From Desulfococcus multivorans (GTDB taxonomy: Bacteria > Desulfobacterota > Desulfobacteria > Desulfobacterales > Desulfococcaceae): a stretch of 64,000 bases of DNA. Below the pieces are notes generated by a model. The model worked only from the letters and a program-made list of their open reading frames with translations, was not told the origin of the DNA and did no database searches. The stretch covers positions 4,313,001-4,377,000 of the forward strand of contig NZ_CP015381.1 in NCBI RefSeq assembly GCF_001854245.1, written 5' to 3'. A program made the translations under genes and the position numbers. Positions 34,203-43,523 of the stretch are shown here, piece by piece; the first letter of the stretch is position 1, and each line of letters starts with the position of its first letter.

Positions 34203-36620
34203 ATGAAAGTCAGCCTGAGTTGGTTAAAAGAGTACATTCCCGTCGACATGGCGGTGACGGAATTGACCGAACGTCTGACCATGGTCGGCCTCGAGGTCGA
34301 CTCGGTGGAGGATCGCTACGCCTGGCTGAATAGCGTTCGGATTGGCCGCGTTGTTTCGGTGGAGCCCCATCCCAATGCGGACAAGCTCAAACTCTGTCAC
34401 GTTGACGTGGGAGATCGGACCGTCCGCGTGGTTTGTGGCGCCCCAAATGTCGCCCCAGGCATGCTCTCTCCTCTGGCGCTGCCGGGGACCGTCTTCCCCA
34501 ACGGCAAACGCGTCGAAAAAGGCGTCATTCGAGGGGAATCGTCCGACGGGATGCTTTGCAGCGAAGCAGAGCTCGAACTGGGGACCGACGGCGACGGCAT
34601 CATGGTCATCACAGATGTCGCTCTGACCACAGGGACGCCCTTGCCCCAGGCATTGAACCTGTCGGATGCCACCATCGAAATCGATCTGACGCCGAACCGG
34701 CCTGACTGTTTGAGTATCATGGGCGTCGCCCGGGAAATCGGATTTTTCCAGAACAGGAAAATTGTACGACCCGAAATCCGGCTGCCGCGCGGTGACGACA
34801 ATATTCGCGAACGGACCTCTGTGACAATCGAGGACCCGGAACATTGCCCTCGATATGCCGCCCGGCTCATCGAAGGCATCCATGTCAAACCGTCCCCATT
34901 CTGGCTGCAGGATCGACTGCTGTCGGTCGGACTCCGTCCCATCAACAATATCGTCGATGTCACCAATTTTGTAATGATGGAAACCGGGCAGCCGCTCCAT
35001 GCCTTCGATTTCGATCACCTGGCCGGCCATCGTATCGTTGTCCGTACCGCCAAAGCAGGCGAGAAATTCACGACGTTGGACGGCAAGGAGCGTTCTCTCA
35101 CCGCGGAAATGCTCATGATTTGTGATGGTGAGGGACCGGTGGCCGTTGCCGGTGTCATGGGAGGATTGAACTCGGAAATCGAAGGCAGTACCACGCGAGT
35201 CCTCATTGAAAGCGCCTATTTCGATCCTGTCAGCATCCGAAAAACAGCAAAGACACTGGGGCTGGCCACCGATGCCTCTCACCGCTTCGAACGCGGCGTC
35301 GATCCCGAAGGCACGCTGTTCGCGCTGAACCGAGCGGCCCAGCTGATGCTCGAAACCGGTGGCGGACGTCTTGTGGAAGGCGTCATCGATGAACGGCCCA
35401 TTCGGGTGGAAAACTCACCTATAACGCTGTCAATCCAAGCGGTCAACCGGCATCTCGGCATCATATTGACCCGGGACGCCGTTTCCGAAATGCTGCAGGC
35501 CATCGAGTTCGGCGTAACGCATGAAACCGAAGATCTTTTAACGGTGATACCGCCGCCATTCCGTGTGGATGTCTTCCGGCCGGAAGATCTCATGGAGGAG
35601 ATCGCCAGGCTCTGGGGATACAACAGGATTCCGGTCACCTTTCCCCGCCTTCCCTCCCAAGGGGTGCGGTTTGACCCCCATATCGTCCTGCGAAACCGGA
35701 TCAAAGACCTGCTGGCTGGCTACGGCTTCGCGGAAACCATCAATTACAGCTTCATTGACGAGGCCGCCGTCGACAAGCTCCGACTGAAACCAAATGCCTC
35801 CCAACGGCGAATGCTCCACATCCTCAATCCGTTGACGGAAGACCAGTCGGTCATGAGAACCTCGCTGCTCCCCGGACTTCTGACCACTGTAGCCAGAAAC
35901 TTTGCACAGCAAAACCGGAACCTGAAACTGTTCGAGGTGGGAATGACCTTCTTGAGCAACGGTCAGGATCGACTTCCTGATGAGGTCGAGATGGTTGCGG
36001 GAGTGTGGACCGGAACCCGACAACCGATTTCCTGGTTCGCCCGGGAAAGCGCTTGTGATTTTTATGATCTCAAGGGTGTTGTCGAGGCGTTGGCGGCGGA
36101 CCTGGGCATTTCCGATTTGCGGTTCAGTGCGGCCTCGGATTCGGCATGCGATTACACCCGGACAGGCCATTCCGCCATTATCACGGCCGGCGCTACCAGG
36201 GTGGGAATTATGGGTGAGCTGCATCCGGACGTTGTCAAGCAATACGACCTGAAACAGACCGCATTCATTTTTGAACTTCAACTCGAACTGCTGCGGCCTT
36301 TTGTTTCGGACGCCAAACAGGCCCAACCCATTCCGAAATTTCCATCGACCGACCGCGACATCACACTTATTGTCGACAGTGCTGTTGAAGCCGGCGCCAT
36401 CGTTACGACCGTGACTGAGGCACAGGAACCTCTAGTGGAAGAAGCCTTTCTGTTCGACGTATACGATGGGGAAAATATTCCGGAAGGGAAAAAAAGCATT
36501 TCTATTCGAATCGTCTACAGATCGTCAAATGAGACCCTGGAAGACGATGTCGTATCGCCCGTTCACGCGAAGATATCCAGTCTTTTGATGCGAACCTTCA
36601 ATGCGACCTTTCCGACATAA
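34203..36620 (+). CDS. pheT: Phenylalanine-tRNA ligase beta subunit
   Basis: The 805-residue beta subunit has the expected domain order: an N-terminal EMAP-like tRNA-binding domain (VVSVEPHPNADKLKLCHVDV), B3/B4 editing region, B5 domain, the catalytic-like core (LRNRIKDLLAGYGFAETINY) and a C-terminal anticodon-binding FDX domain (PIPKFPSTDRDITLIVDSAV). The length is normal. It is the last gene of the infC cluster; a long palindromic repeat (copy C) follows 27 bases after the stop and may act as terminator. Confidence 0.98.
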   Translation: MKVSLSWLKEYIPVDMAVTELTERLTMVGLEVDSVEDRYAWLNSVRIGRVVSVEPHPNADKLKLCHVDVGDRTVRVVCGAPNVAPGMLSPLALPGTVFPNGKRVEKGVIRGESSDGMLCSEAELELGTDGDGIMVITDVALTTGTPLPQALNLSDATIEIDLTPNRPDCLSIMGVAREIGFFQNRKIVRPEIRLPRGDDNIRERTSVTIEDPEHCPRYAARLIEGIHVKPSPFWLQDRLLSVGLRPINNIVDVTNFVMMETGQPLHAFDFDHLAGHRIVVRTAKAGEKFTTLDGKERSLTAEMLMICDGEGPVAVAGVMGGLNSEIEGSTTRVLIESAYFDPVSIRKTAKTLGLATDASHRFERGVDPEGTLFALNRAAQLMLETGGGRLVEGVIDERPIRVENSPITLSIQAVNRHLGIILTRDAVSEMLQAIEFGVTHETEDLLTVIPPPFRVDVFRPEDLMEEIARLWGYNRIPVTFPRLPSQGVRFDPHIVLRNRIKDLLAGYGFAETINYSFIDEAAVDKLRLKPNASQRRMLHILNPLTEDQSVMRTSLLPGLLTTVARNFAQQNRNLKLFEVGMTFLSNGQDRLPDEVEMVAGVWTGTRQPISWFARESACDFYDLKGVVEALAADLGISDLRFSAASDSACDYTRTGHSAIITAGATRVGIMGELHPDVVKQYDLKQTAFIFELQLELLRPFVSDAKQAQPIPKFPSTDRDITLIVDSAVEAGAIVTTVTEAQEPLVEEAFLFDVYDGENIPEGKKSISIRIVYRSSNETLEDDVVSPVHAKISSLLMRTFNATFPT

Positions 36621-36647
36621 CCTTGAGCGATAAGACAATTTTCGGAC

Positions 36648-36884
36648 TCAACTTTCGACTTTCATAGGCCGGTGCCGGGAGGATACGACCCGCGCCCCGC
36701 GCGATTTCGTTCAAGTGCCGCTAAAGCTTGCTCCGGGCGGCCCGGAAACTCGCTTGCGCTCAAACAGTCCAGGCCGCTGATCCTCCGCGGCGCTTAAGCG
36801 GCACTAAAACTCACCGCTGAAGGGGCGCAGGTCGTATCCTCCCGGCACCTCTTTCCGGTTACCATCATGAAAGTCGAAAGTTGA
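36648..36884. repeat. Palindromic repeat family, copy C (long, complete form)
   Basis: This 237-bp element starts TCAACTTTCGACTTTCAT and ends with its exact inverted copy ATGAAAGTCGAAAGTTGA. The inner parts of the arms also pair (GTGCCGGGAGGATACGACC left, with its inverse right), but the right arm carries about twelve extra bases. In the middle a second palindrome (AGTGCCGCTAAAGC with GCTTAAGCGGCACT) is nested. It codes for nothing and lies between convergent pheT and topB. Confidence 0.88.
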
Positions 36885-37021
36885 ATTACGGAGTATTCGT
36901 CCCCGGCCGGCGCTTCTTCCCCTTTGAAAAGCAATGGCGTTTCCGACGGTCCGCCCCACGATGAAGGGTTTGACGCCGAGATGGAGACGCGCCGGATAGG
37001 GTTCCTTTCCGACACCTGACA

Positions 37022-39835
37022 TCACGTGCCGGAAGCATCTGAAAAATCGAACACGACCCTGGGCGGCGGCGGACCATCGGTGCTGAGACGCAGTCGTGCT
37101 GAAAATGACGATCCCTTTCTGGAGATGAAGCCGGACAGAAGGTCCGTCTCCCCCTTTTCTAAAAGTTGCGCGGCCACCGCAGGAAGGATTTCCTTCTGGG
37201 CGATCGTCCGCCATACGACAAAATTGCAGCCGCCGTCCGCTTCCCGCCATTGATCACACCCATAGGCTCTCGGTCCTTCAACCACGTTACCGCCGCAAGC
37301 CGGGCATTTGCCAATCACTTTTGAAGGCGTTCCATCCGGAGCGATCTCGCCGAAATCAAACCGGACATCCCAACACGATCCTTCCTGAACCAGCTTCAGG
37401 GCGGCGGAAAAGAATTTGCCCTTCCTGGATACAAAATGATCCAGAAGACCGGTCCTCCCTTTCAGAAGCAGTTCTCCAGCCAATTGCGGCGTGATGGGCT
37501 TCTGCGCCATCTCTTTCCAGATCACGAAACGGCAGCCCCCGTCCGCTTCCCGCCAGTTGCAACACCCGTATGATTTTGAATTATCGACGATGTCGCCCCC
37601 GCATTGGGGGCATTTCCCGATCATATCAGTAGACGCCTTGAGCGTGGGTGTCTCGCCGGGTTCAAGATGGACACACCACACACCGTTGTCCCGGGTCAAC
37701 CGCAGCGTGCCGCTGAACGGCTCCCCCAGGTCTGATACAAATCCCGACAGAGGGCCGACATGCCGATTTGACAGCAGCGCGGAAAGAATCGCAGGTGATA
37801 TTCGCAGGCCGGCGATCTCGCTGGCGACAACGAAGCGGCACCCACCGTCGGCCTTGCGCCAGTTGGCGCATCCATAATCCCGCTTGCCGAGGATGACCTC
37901 TCCTCCGCACGCCGGACACGGCCCCAGACTTTTGGAACCGGCTTTGAATTCATCGATCATTTGCGTCACCATTTTTTTGATTTCGTTCAGGAAGGTTTCG
38001 TCCGATCCATCACCCCGGGCAATTCGATCCAGGCGCTCCTCCCAGCGGGCGGTTTCCTCTGGAGAAGCCAGTATCCTTGCCGTCTGAAACCGGCGGAGCG
38101 TATCGATCAGATAACACCCTTTTTCCGTTGCCAACAGATACTTTTTCCGCCGCACCACATACGCCCGCAGCAAAAGGGTTTCAATAATCTGTGCTCGGGT
38201 GGATTGCGTTCCCAGTCCTACCTCTCTCCGAAAAATTTTTTTGAGCACGCCGTCGGTCACATATCGCTCCGGACGGCTCATATCCTTGAGGAGCAACGCT
38301 TCGCTGTATTCCGGCGGCGGTTCAGTCATCCGCCGCTGAACGACAGCCGACTTGACCTTTGCCGGATCTCCCGGTTCCAGGGCAGGCAGATTTTCCGATA
38401 TCGCTTCGTCTTCTCCCACTTTGCTGGAATACGGCCCGGCATCGTCTTCGGCGTATAGCCGCTTCCAGCCAAGTTGGAGGGTTCGCCGGCCTCTCGTCTC
38501 AAAGACTTCGTCCGCCACCACCGTGACAACATCGGTTTGTTCGAATTGATAATCCGGATGAAATGCGGCTGCAAAGCGTTTCAGAACGAGTTCATACACT
38601 TTTTTTTCATCATCGGTAGCGCCTTCCGGGAGGGGGGCCAGGGGGATAAGCGCATGGTGGTCGGTCAGTTTTTCGTCGTTGAACACGCGTCGGTTGGACA
38701 CCTGAAGCCGTGTTTCATCCAGGCCGTCAAACCGGTCCGGATAAACCTGCGACAGGGTTTTAACCAGAATTCGTGCCAGATCCACATTCCCCGATCCCAT
38801 CACCTTTGCATCGGTTCTGGGATAGGAGAGACATTTTTTTCGCTCATAAAGATTCTGGGCCACCTGCAGCGTACCTTTCGCCGACAACCCAAATCGCCGG
38901 TTGGCCTCCTGCTGAAGATCCGTCAACGCATAAAGCAGCGGTGGTGGTTGCCGCTTGTTTCGAACCGTGACGGATGCCACTCGACCTGTCCGTTCCGTTA
39001 TTTTTTCCGCCAGTCTTTCGGCATCCCTTTCGGCTGTCATGCGTCGAAGACCGTCTTTGCACCAGACGCCCCACCATTCTCCTTTGGCGTTTGCGAAGCA
39101 CGCTCTGAGAGTCCAAAAGGGTTCGGCCACGAAGTTTTCCCTATTCCGCTTCCGGTCTACGATGAGCGCCAGGACGGCTGTCTGCACCCTGCCTACACTG
39201 AAAACATCGTCTTCAGGTTTCCCTTTGGCGCTCCTCGGTATGGACATATTGGACCGGGATATCAACGTCGCAGCCCGCGAACAGCTCATCCCCACCACCC
39301 AGTCGGCAATCTGACGGGTTTGACCGGCTTTCCACAAACGGTTAAAATCCTCGGCAGGCCGCAATTTCGTCAGGCCCGCCCGGACTATCTCAGGGGTGAG
39401 GGCCTGGCTCGTCCAGAATCGCAGAATTCGTTCCCAGGCCGAAAAACCGACCGCCATCAGGATAGTCCGGGCGATCACTTCTCCTTCTCGGCCCGCATCC
39501 GTCGCAATGATCACCCGCCCCACGGCTGATGAGCCCAGAAGACGTTGAATAATTTTCAACTGTTTTCGCGTCTTGGGAAGAGGCTTGTATCGAAACACGT
39601 CGGGGATAATGGGCAGGGTATCCAGACGCCATGGCTTCCATCGGGAATCGTAATCCTCGGGCGAGGCCAGTTCCATTAGATGTCCGACAGCCCAGGTGAC
39701 AATGAACCGAGAATCCTCCAAATAGCCTTCATGCTTCCCACGAATGCCCAGTGCACGAGCAAAGTCTCGAGCCACGGAAGGCTTCTCCGTGAGAATAAGG
39801 GTCTTCAGGCCGACACCGGTCGGGGAAGAATTCAT
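37022..39835 (-). CDS. topB: DNA topoisomerase III-like, with three tandem C-terminal repeats
   Basis: A type IA topoisomerase of 937 residues. The Toprim domain is at the N-terminus (LILTEKPSVARDFARALG, IIATDAGREGEVIAR); the active-site tyrosine is Y338 in CLSYPRTDAK, expected for TopB. From about residue 640 there are three tandem copies of a roughly 95-residue unit, each with a CPxCGG...YGCxxWRxADGGCxFV zinc-ribbon-like part followed by a Topo-C-type beta segment ending near F/VxFDFG. Such C-terminal repeats bind single-stranded DNA. It follows the DUF6485 gene by 30 bases on the same strand and converges with pheT. Confidence 0.93.
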   Translation of the reverse strand: MNSSPTGVGLKTLILTEKPSVARDFARALGIRGKHEGYLEDSRFIVTWAVGHLMELASPEDYDSRWKPWRLDTLPIIPDVFRYKPLPKTRKQLKIIQRLLGSSAVGRVIIATDAGREGEVIARTILMAVGFSAWERILRFWTSQALTPEIVRAGLTKLRPAEDFNRLWKAGQTRQIADWVVGMSCSRAATLISRSNMSIPRSAKGKPEDDVFSVGRVQTAVLALIVDRKRNRENFVAEPFWTLRACFANAKGEWWGVWCKDGLRRMTAERDAERLAEKITERTGRVASVTVRNKRQPPPLLYALTDLQQEANRRFGLSAKGTLQVAQNLYERKKCLSYPRTDAKVMGSGNVDLARILVKTLSQVYPDRFDGLDETRLQVSNRRVFNDEKLTDHHALIPLAPLPEGATDDEKKVYELVLKRFAAAFHPDYQFEQTDVVTVVADEVFETRGRRTLQLGWKRLYAEDDAGPYSSKVGEDEAISENLPALEPGDPAKVKSAVVQRRMTEPPPEYSEALLLKDMSRPERYVTDGVLKKIFRREVGLGTQSTRAQIIETLLLRAYVVRRKKYLLATEKGCYLIDTLRRFQTARILASPEETARWEERLDRIARGDGSDETFLNEIKKMVTQMIDEFKAGSKSLGPCPACGGEVILGKRDYGCANWRKADGGCRFVVASEIAGLRISPAILSALLSNRHVGPLSGFVSDLGEPFSGTLRLTRDNGVWCVHLEPGETPTLKASTDMIGKCPQCGGDIVDNSKSYGCCNWREADGGCRFVIWKEMAQKPITPQLAGELLLKGRTGLLDHFVSRKGKFFSAALKLVQEGSCWDVRFDFGEIAPDGTPSKVIGKCPACGGNVVEGPRAYGCDQWREADGGCNFVVWRTIAQKEILPAVAAQLLEKGETDLLSGFISRKGSSFSARLRLSTDGPPPPRVVFDFSDASGT

Positions 39836-39865
39836 GCGCCAATCATTTCCTTCAAAAACAGCTTG

Positions 39866-40069
39866 TTATACTTTTTTCTGAGCGACCAGACGGGCAAAAT
39901 GTTCGAAGGATCGATCATAGGTTTTCTCGGCATCTTTAGGGAAGCAACAACCTGGAAGTTGGCGGCTTTTCAGATGATAGCGGATGCACTCGCAGCATAT
40001 CCCCTGCTTTGGACAGCCGGTGTAAGTACATGTGCAGTTTTCAAGGTTTTTCTCTTTGTTGCACTTCAT
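39866..40069 (-). CDS. DUF6485 family cysteine-rich small protein
   Basis: A 67-residue protein, MKCNKEKNLENCTCTYTGCP followed by KQGICCECIRYHLK and QLPGCCFPKDAEKTYDRSFEHF. The nine cysteines and the C-terminal EKTYDRS motif are characteristic of DUF6485, found mostly in anaerobes. The cysteine pattern suggests metal or FeS binding; no function has been assigned to the family as far as I know. AAAGGAGAAAAGG precedes the ATG. It may be co-transcribed with topB. The 212 bases upstream to the peptidase stop hold nothing I can support. Confidence 0.85.
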   Translation of the reverse strand: MKCNKEKNLENCTCTYTGCPKQGICCECIRYHLKSRQLPGCCFPKDAEKTYDRSFEHFARLVAQKKV

Positions 40070-40281
40070 CCTTTTCTCCTTTTTGAAATTCTTTCAACAT
40101 CTTGATCCCGGCGATCTCCCGTCAAGTCCACCTGCTGGAAACCCATGCGGATCCGAACAGCACGTCGCACAGATCACCCATTATTATGGTTCGTTGGCGG
40201 ATTGTGAATGAGAAGCCTTTCAGAGGGCAACCCCAAAAAGCTTTTCCCAAACGCATCTCGCCGCAGATCAGACCAGACGTT

Positions 40282-42351
40282 CTATCCCAAGGGGTCGAGA
40301 ACGGCATTCGAAGTTGAGGAACGGCCGCCAAGATACCGCGCCAAAAAGGCTTCCAAAGCGCGATAAAAATCCAGCCGATTTGACTGCGCCTCGAAGACGT
40401 GCGCTTCGTTGGCCTTCACCATGTAAGGGACATGGCGCCCGCGACGACGCAACCGTCTGACAAATTCATCAATTTCGGTTTTTTTAACGCGAGGGTCGAT
40501 GGCGCCCTGGGCGATCAGTAGCGGTGCACGAATCCGATCGACATGAAAATAGGGAGAGGCGGAAATCAGCCGCTGAAATTCCTTCCTGGGATCACCAACC
40601 TTTGTGTAAACATTCTCCAACTCAATTTTTCGATAACTCGGAATAGACCCAATCAGGGAGAAGAGATTGACAGGTCCGGCATGACTGACCCCGACTGCAT
40701 AAAGACTCGGCGTAAAAGCCAGCCCGGCCATTGCCGCGTATCCGCCATAGGAGACACCATAAATAGCGATCCGTGCCGGATCGGCAATCCCTTCCGAGAC
40801 AAGCCAGGCCACGCCGTCGGTAATGTCGTTTTGCATGACTCCGATTCCCCACTCCCGATACCCCGCCCTTTCAAACCCACGTCCGTATCCCGAAGACCCC
40901 CTGAAGTTCGGTTGAAAAACAGCGTATCCTCGGCTGGCGAGAAATTGGACCTCCGGATGAAAACCCCAGACCACCCGTTCCCAGGGATCTCCATGAGGCA
41001 TCACCACCACGGGCAACTTCCTGCGCGCCTTTTCCGGCGGCCAGGTAATGTATCCGGGAATCCGCCGGCCGTCTCGAGCAGTAAACGCAACGTGCGTCAT
41101 CTCAGCCAACCTTTCGGGATTGAGCCACGGCCGAAGATCAGCCAGTTTTTCCAGACGATCGTCTGCCGCATCAAAAACGTAATAAGCACCGGGGTGCCGA
41201 TCTCCCGTCACCCAGACGAGGCAACGACGCCCATTCCGGCTTCGATCCGCGATAGCGGCCTGAAGCCCGGGAAAATGACGGTCGAGAGCGGCTTGAAGCG
41301 ACTTTCGCCTGTCGTCGAAAAAAGCGTAGTGGATTCGGTCGGTGACATAGATCGCCCCCTCGATTCGACGCTGATAACGGCAGACAAGAGGGGCCAGCAC
41401 ATCGACTTCAGGGTGGCGGTAGAGTTCCTGAGCCTCTTTTCCGGTTTTCGGGTCGAACTTCAACAGGGTCGCTTTGTCTCTGTCCACGGCCGACACGAGC
41501 AGCAGGTACCGGTTATCAAAGGTAAATCCGTGAAGGCGAATCCGGGTATCACCGCCGCCGAAGAGCACCGGCCGAAACGCCTCCGTTTCCAGATCACGGT
41601 ACAAAAGAACGGTCCTGAGACCGTCGGTCTGAACGGCAGCACGGAGATTTCCATCATGATCTGCCGCCCACTGGACGATGTTGCCCGGGTTGTCGGCAAT
41701 TTTAAGCATCTGACCCGTACTGAGCGTCACTCGGTAGACATCCATCAGGTTGGGATCCCGCTGATTCATCCCGATAAGCATTTCGGCGGGTCGTTGGGGC
41801 ATGACGTCGATGATCTCAACGTTTACGCCCGGGAAAGGCGTTATATCCCGAATTACACCCCCGGTCCGTGGGATGAGAAACAAACGATAATTTCCGTCCC
41901 CCCCCACATCCGCCAAAAAAACGATTTCTTCGTCGTTGGCCCAGACATAATCATGAATATCCCATTTTAACATCGCTGTTATGGGTTGTCCCTCTCTTCC
42001 GTGCTGGTCGGCGTCTACCGTACCGATCGTCGAGATCGAATTTCGGTCGTCGGGAAATACGGTCTTTACATGAAGATTCAAGCGGCCTTTCCAGGGCGCC
42101 AACCACGCGACACAGGTCCCATCGGGAGATATGGAGAAGGCGGTTTGTTCAGGCGACCTGAAAAAGGCCGAAGCGGGTGTGAGTCCTGCCGGCGTTTCGG
42201 CCGGCACCCGATGCACCGGCGCCATATCAGGCGGTACACAGGCCAAAATAACCGTTGAAAGCAACGCCAATGCACACCCGATGAATTTGATCGGTCTGCC
42301 GCACCGGCCGCAGCCGGCCGCACCGACACAGAGATGTTTTCGACAGGGCAT
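40282..42351 (-). CDS. S9 family prolyl-oligopeptidase-like lipoprotein
   Basis: About 689 residues. The chosen start (MPCRKHLCVGAAGCGRC) has GGGAGGTC ahead and leads into a hydrophobic segment ending in a lipobox, STVILAC, so the protein is probably a lipoprotein. A beta-propeller of WD-like blades follows (FSISPDGTCVAWLAPWKGRL, YVWANDEEIVFLADVGGDG), then the alpha/beta peptidase domain: nucleophile in YGVSYGGYAAMAG, acid in AQGAIDPRV and histidine in ANEAHVFEAQSN. S9 enzymes cleave short peptides after proline or cleave acyl-peptides. The open frame extends 89 codons further upstream, but without a ribosome site or family likeness. Confidence 0.9.
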   Translation of the reverse strand: MPCRKHLCVGAAGCGRCGRPIKFIGCALALLSTVILACVPPDMAPVHRVPAETPAGLTPASAFFRSPEQTAFSISPDGTCVAWLAPWKGRLNLHVKTVFPDDRNSISTIGTVDADQHGREGQPITAMLKWDIHDYVWANDEEIVFLADVGGDGNYRLFLIPRTGGVIRDITPFPGVNVEIIDVMPQRPAEMLIGMNQRDPNLMDVYRVTLSTGQMLKIADNPGNIVQWAADHDGNLRAAVQTDGLRTVLLYRDLETEAFRPVLFGGGDTRIRLHGFTFDNRYLLLVSAVDRDKATLLKFDPKTGKEAQELYRHPEVDVLAPLVCRYQRRIEGAIYVTDRIHYAFFDDRRKSLQAALDRHFPGLQAAIADRSRNGRRCLVWVTGDRHPGAYYVFDAADDRLEKLADLRPWLNPERLAEMTHVAFTARDGRRIPGYITWPPEKARRKLPVVVMPHGDPWERVVWGFHPEVQFLASRGYAVFQPNFRGSSGYGRGFERAGYREWGIGVMQNDITDGVAWLVSEGIADPARIAIYGVSYGGYAAMAGLAFTPSLYAVGVSHAGPVNLFSLIGSIPSYRKIELENVYTKVGDPRKEFQRLISASPYFHVDRIRAPLLIAQGAIDPRVKKTEIDEFVRRLRRRGRHVPYMVKANEAHVFEAQSNRLDFYRALEAFLARYLGGRSSTSNAVLDPLG

Positions 42352-42627
42352 GGGACCTCCCCCCAAAGTCGCCGTCCTCGAAACAAGACAGCAGGATGCG
42401 ATTGTATTCAATGATGACTTCCGGATCGATTGGCGCCGCGTGTGTTCAGGCACTTGAGGGTACAATAACCTTTCTGCGCAAGTCAATGCTGATGTCTGAT
42501 TCGGTGGCGGCAATACCGCGGGAAATGAGTTTTCTTCAACTTTCGATGTTCGTGGAGGTAATACGTGGTTATGGCATCGATCCATGAATACCGAAAAGTT
42601 CCTTAGCGTTCTTTGCACCTGACTAAA

Positions 42628-42648
42628 ACATGAAAATCGAAGGTTGAG
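42628..42648. repeat. Palindromic repeat family, copy D (one end only)
   Basis: ACATGAAAATCGAAGGTTGAG matches the right end of the family with one changed base in the core. No partner arm is seen towards the peptidase gene. It directly precedes the promoter of pabA. Confidence 0.55.
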
Positions 42649-42656
42649 AGTTTTTC

Positions 42657-42685
42657 TTGACCCGAAGCCGGTTTTTCGCTAATCT
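42657..42685 (+). promoter_or_regulatory. Sigma-70 promoter of the pab operon
   Basis: TTGACC (42657-42662), a 17-base spacer and TAATCT (42680-42685) predict a transcript start near 42692. That is about 220 bases upstream of pabA and 140 bases upstream of an intrinsic terminator, which sets up a classic attenuator layout. Confidence 0.6.
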
Positions 42686-42828
42686 CGCCCTAAAAAGATG
42701 CGGTTATGCCTCCAGGGTCAACAGCGGCACCCACTCGAATTCCACTTCAAGTGGTAACGGAATGGGGCCGAACGCCGGCAAGGACCAAAGGCTTCCGCCG
42801 TCAAACGTGATGAGTTATGCAACAGGCT

Positions 42829-42864
42829 AAGCCACCCAGACTCAAGGGGTGGCTTTTCTTTTTG
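42829..42864 (+). terminator. Intrinsic terminator in the pabA leader (probable attenuator)
   Basis: AAGCCACCC (42829-42837) pairs with GGGTGGCTT (42847-42855), and a TTTTCTTTTT run follows. It lies in front of pabA and downstream of a good promoter, while the gene on the other side is divergent, so it cannot be the end of an upstream operon. The simplest reading is regulated premature termination. The leader also holds a CCACTTCAAGTGG hairpin (42742-42754) and a 19-codon frame from ATG 42699 ending HFKW-stop. Confidence 0.75.
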
Positions 42865-42914
42865 GGGCGGACCACATCGCGCCGGTCGGGTACCGCCTCT
42901 GCTGGGAGGTATGG

Positions 42915-43523
42915 ATGACCCGATTGCTTGTCATCGACAATTATGATTCGTTTACCTACAACCTGGTCCAAATGTTTCGGCACTATCCTCTGGCCATCCA
43001 CGTTGCCCGGAGCGATCAAATCACTATCCATGAGGCCGAACTGTCAAATCCGGACTATATCCTCATAAGCCCCGGACCCAGGAATCCGACGCATGCCGGG
43101 ATATCGATGTCTCTCATCAGAGCATTTTACAGACGCGTCCCGATTCTGGGCGTCTGTCTGGGCATGCAGTGCATCAACGAGGTCTTCGGCGGCACGACTG
43201 TTCGGGCCCCATTCCCCATGCACGGCAAGACCAGCCACATCCACCATGATCACCAAGGCATATTTCAATCCATTCCATCACCATTCAGGGCAGCGCGCTA
43301 CCACTCTCTTGCCGTCCGCCGCTCTCTTGCGTCATCGCTCAGGGAATCAGCCCACAGCACGGACGGCGTCATCATGGGAATCTCTCATCCGGAATTTCCA
43401 CTTCACGGCGTCCAGTTCCATCCGGAAAGCTTCCTTACGGAACACGGCTTCAGATTAATCGACAACTTTATCAATATGAAACCTCTCGTCAACTGCGGAA
43501 CTCCAGAACGGATGCGTTCATGA
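42915..43523 (+). CDS. pabA: Aminodeoxychorismate/anthranilate synthase glutamine amidotransferase
   Basis: A 202-residue class I glutaminase that feeds ammonia to PabB. It has LLVIDNYDSFTYNLVQMF, ILISPGPRNPTHAG, the nucleophile in LGVCLGMQCINEVFGG and the His-Glu dyad in GVQFHPESFLTEHG. In many bacteria one such subunit serves both folate and tryptophan synthesis; which applies here cannot be read from sequence, but the fused pabBC partner points to folate. GGGAGGT precedes the ATG at 42915. The stop overlaps the next ATG by four bases. Confidence 0.93.
   Translation: MTRLLVIDNYDSFTYNLVQMFRHYPLAIHVARSDQITIHEAELSNPDYILISPGPRNPTHAGISMSLIRAFYRRVPILGVCLGMQCINEVFGGTTVRAPFPMHGKTSHIHHDHQGIFQSIPSPFRAARYHSLAVRRSLASSLRESAHSTDGVIMGISHPEFPLHGVQFHPESFLTEHGFRLIDNFINMKPLVNCGTPERMRS

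Noticed and set aside
40070-40281. Small reverse-strand frame between DUF6485 and the S9 peptidase
   Set aside because: It overlaps the peptidase end, lacks a ribosome site and has no recognisable pattern.
42692-42864. Known riboswitch class (THF, ZTP, cobalamin, c-di-GMP) in the pabA leader
   Set aside because: None of the consensus cores I know could be placed; kept only as an unassigned attenuator candidate.
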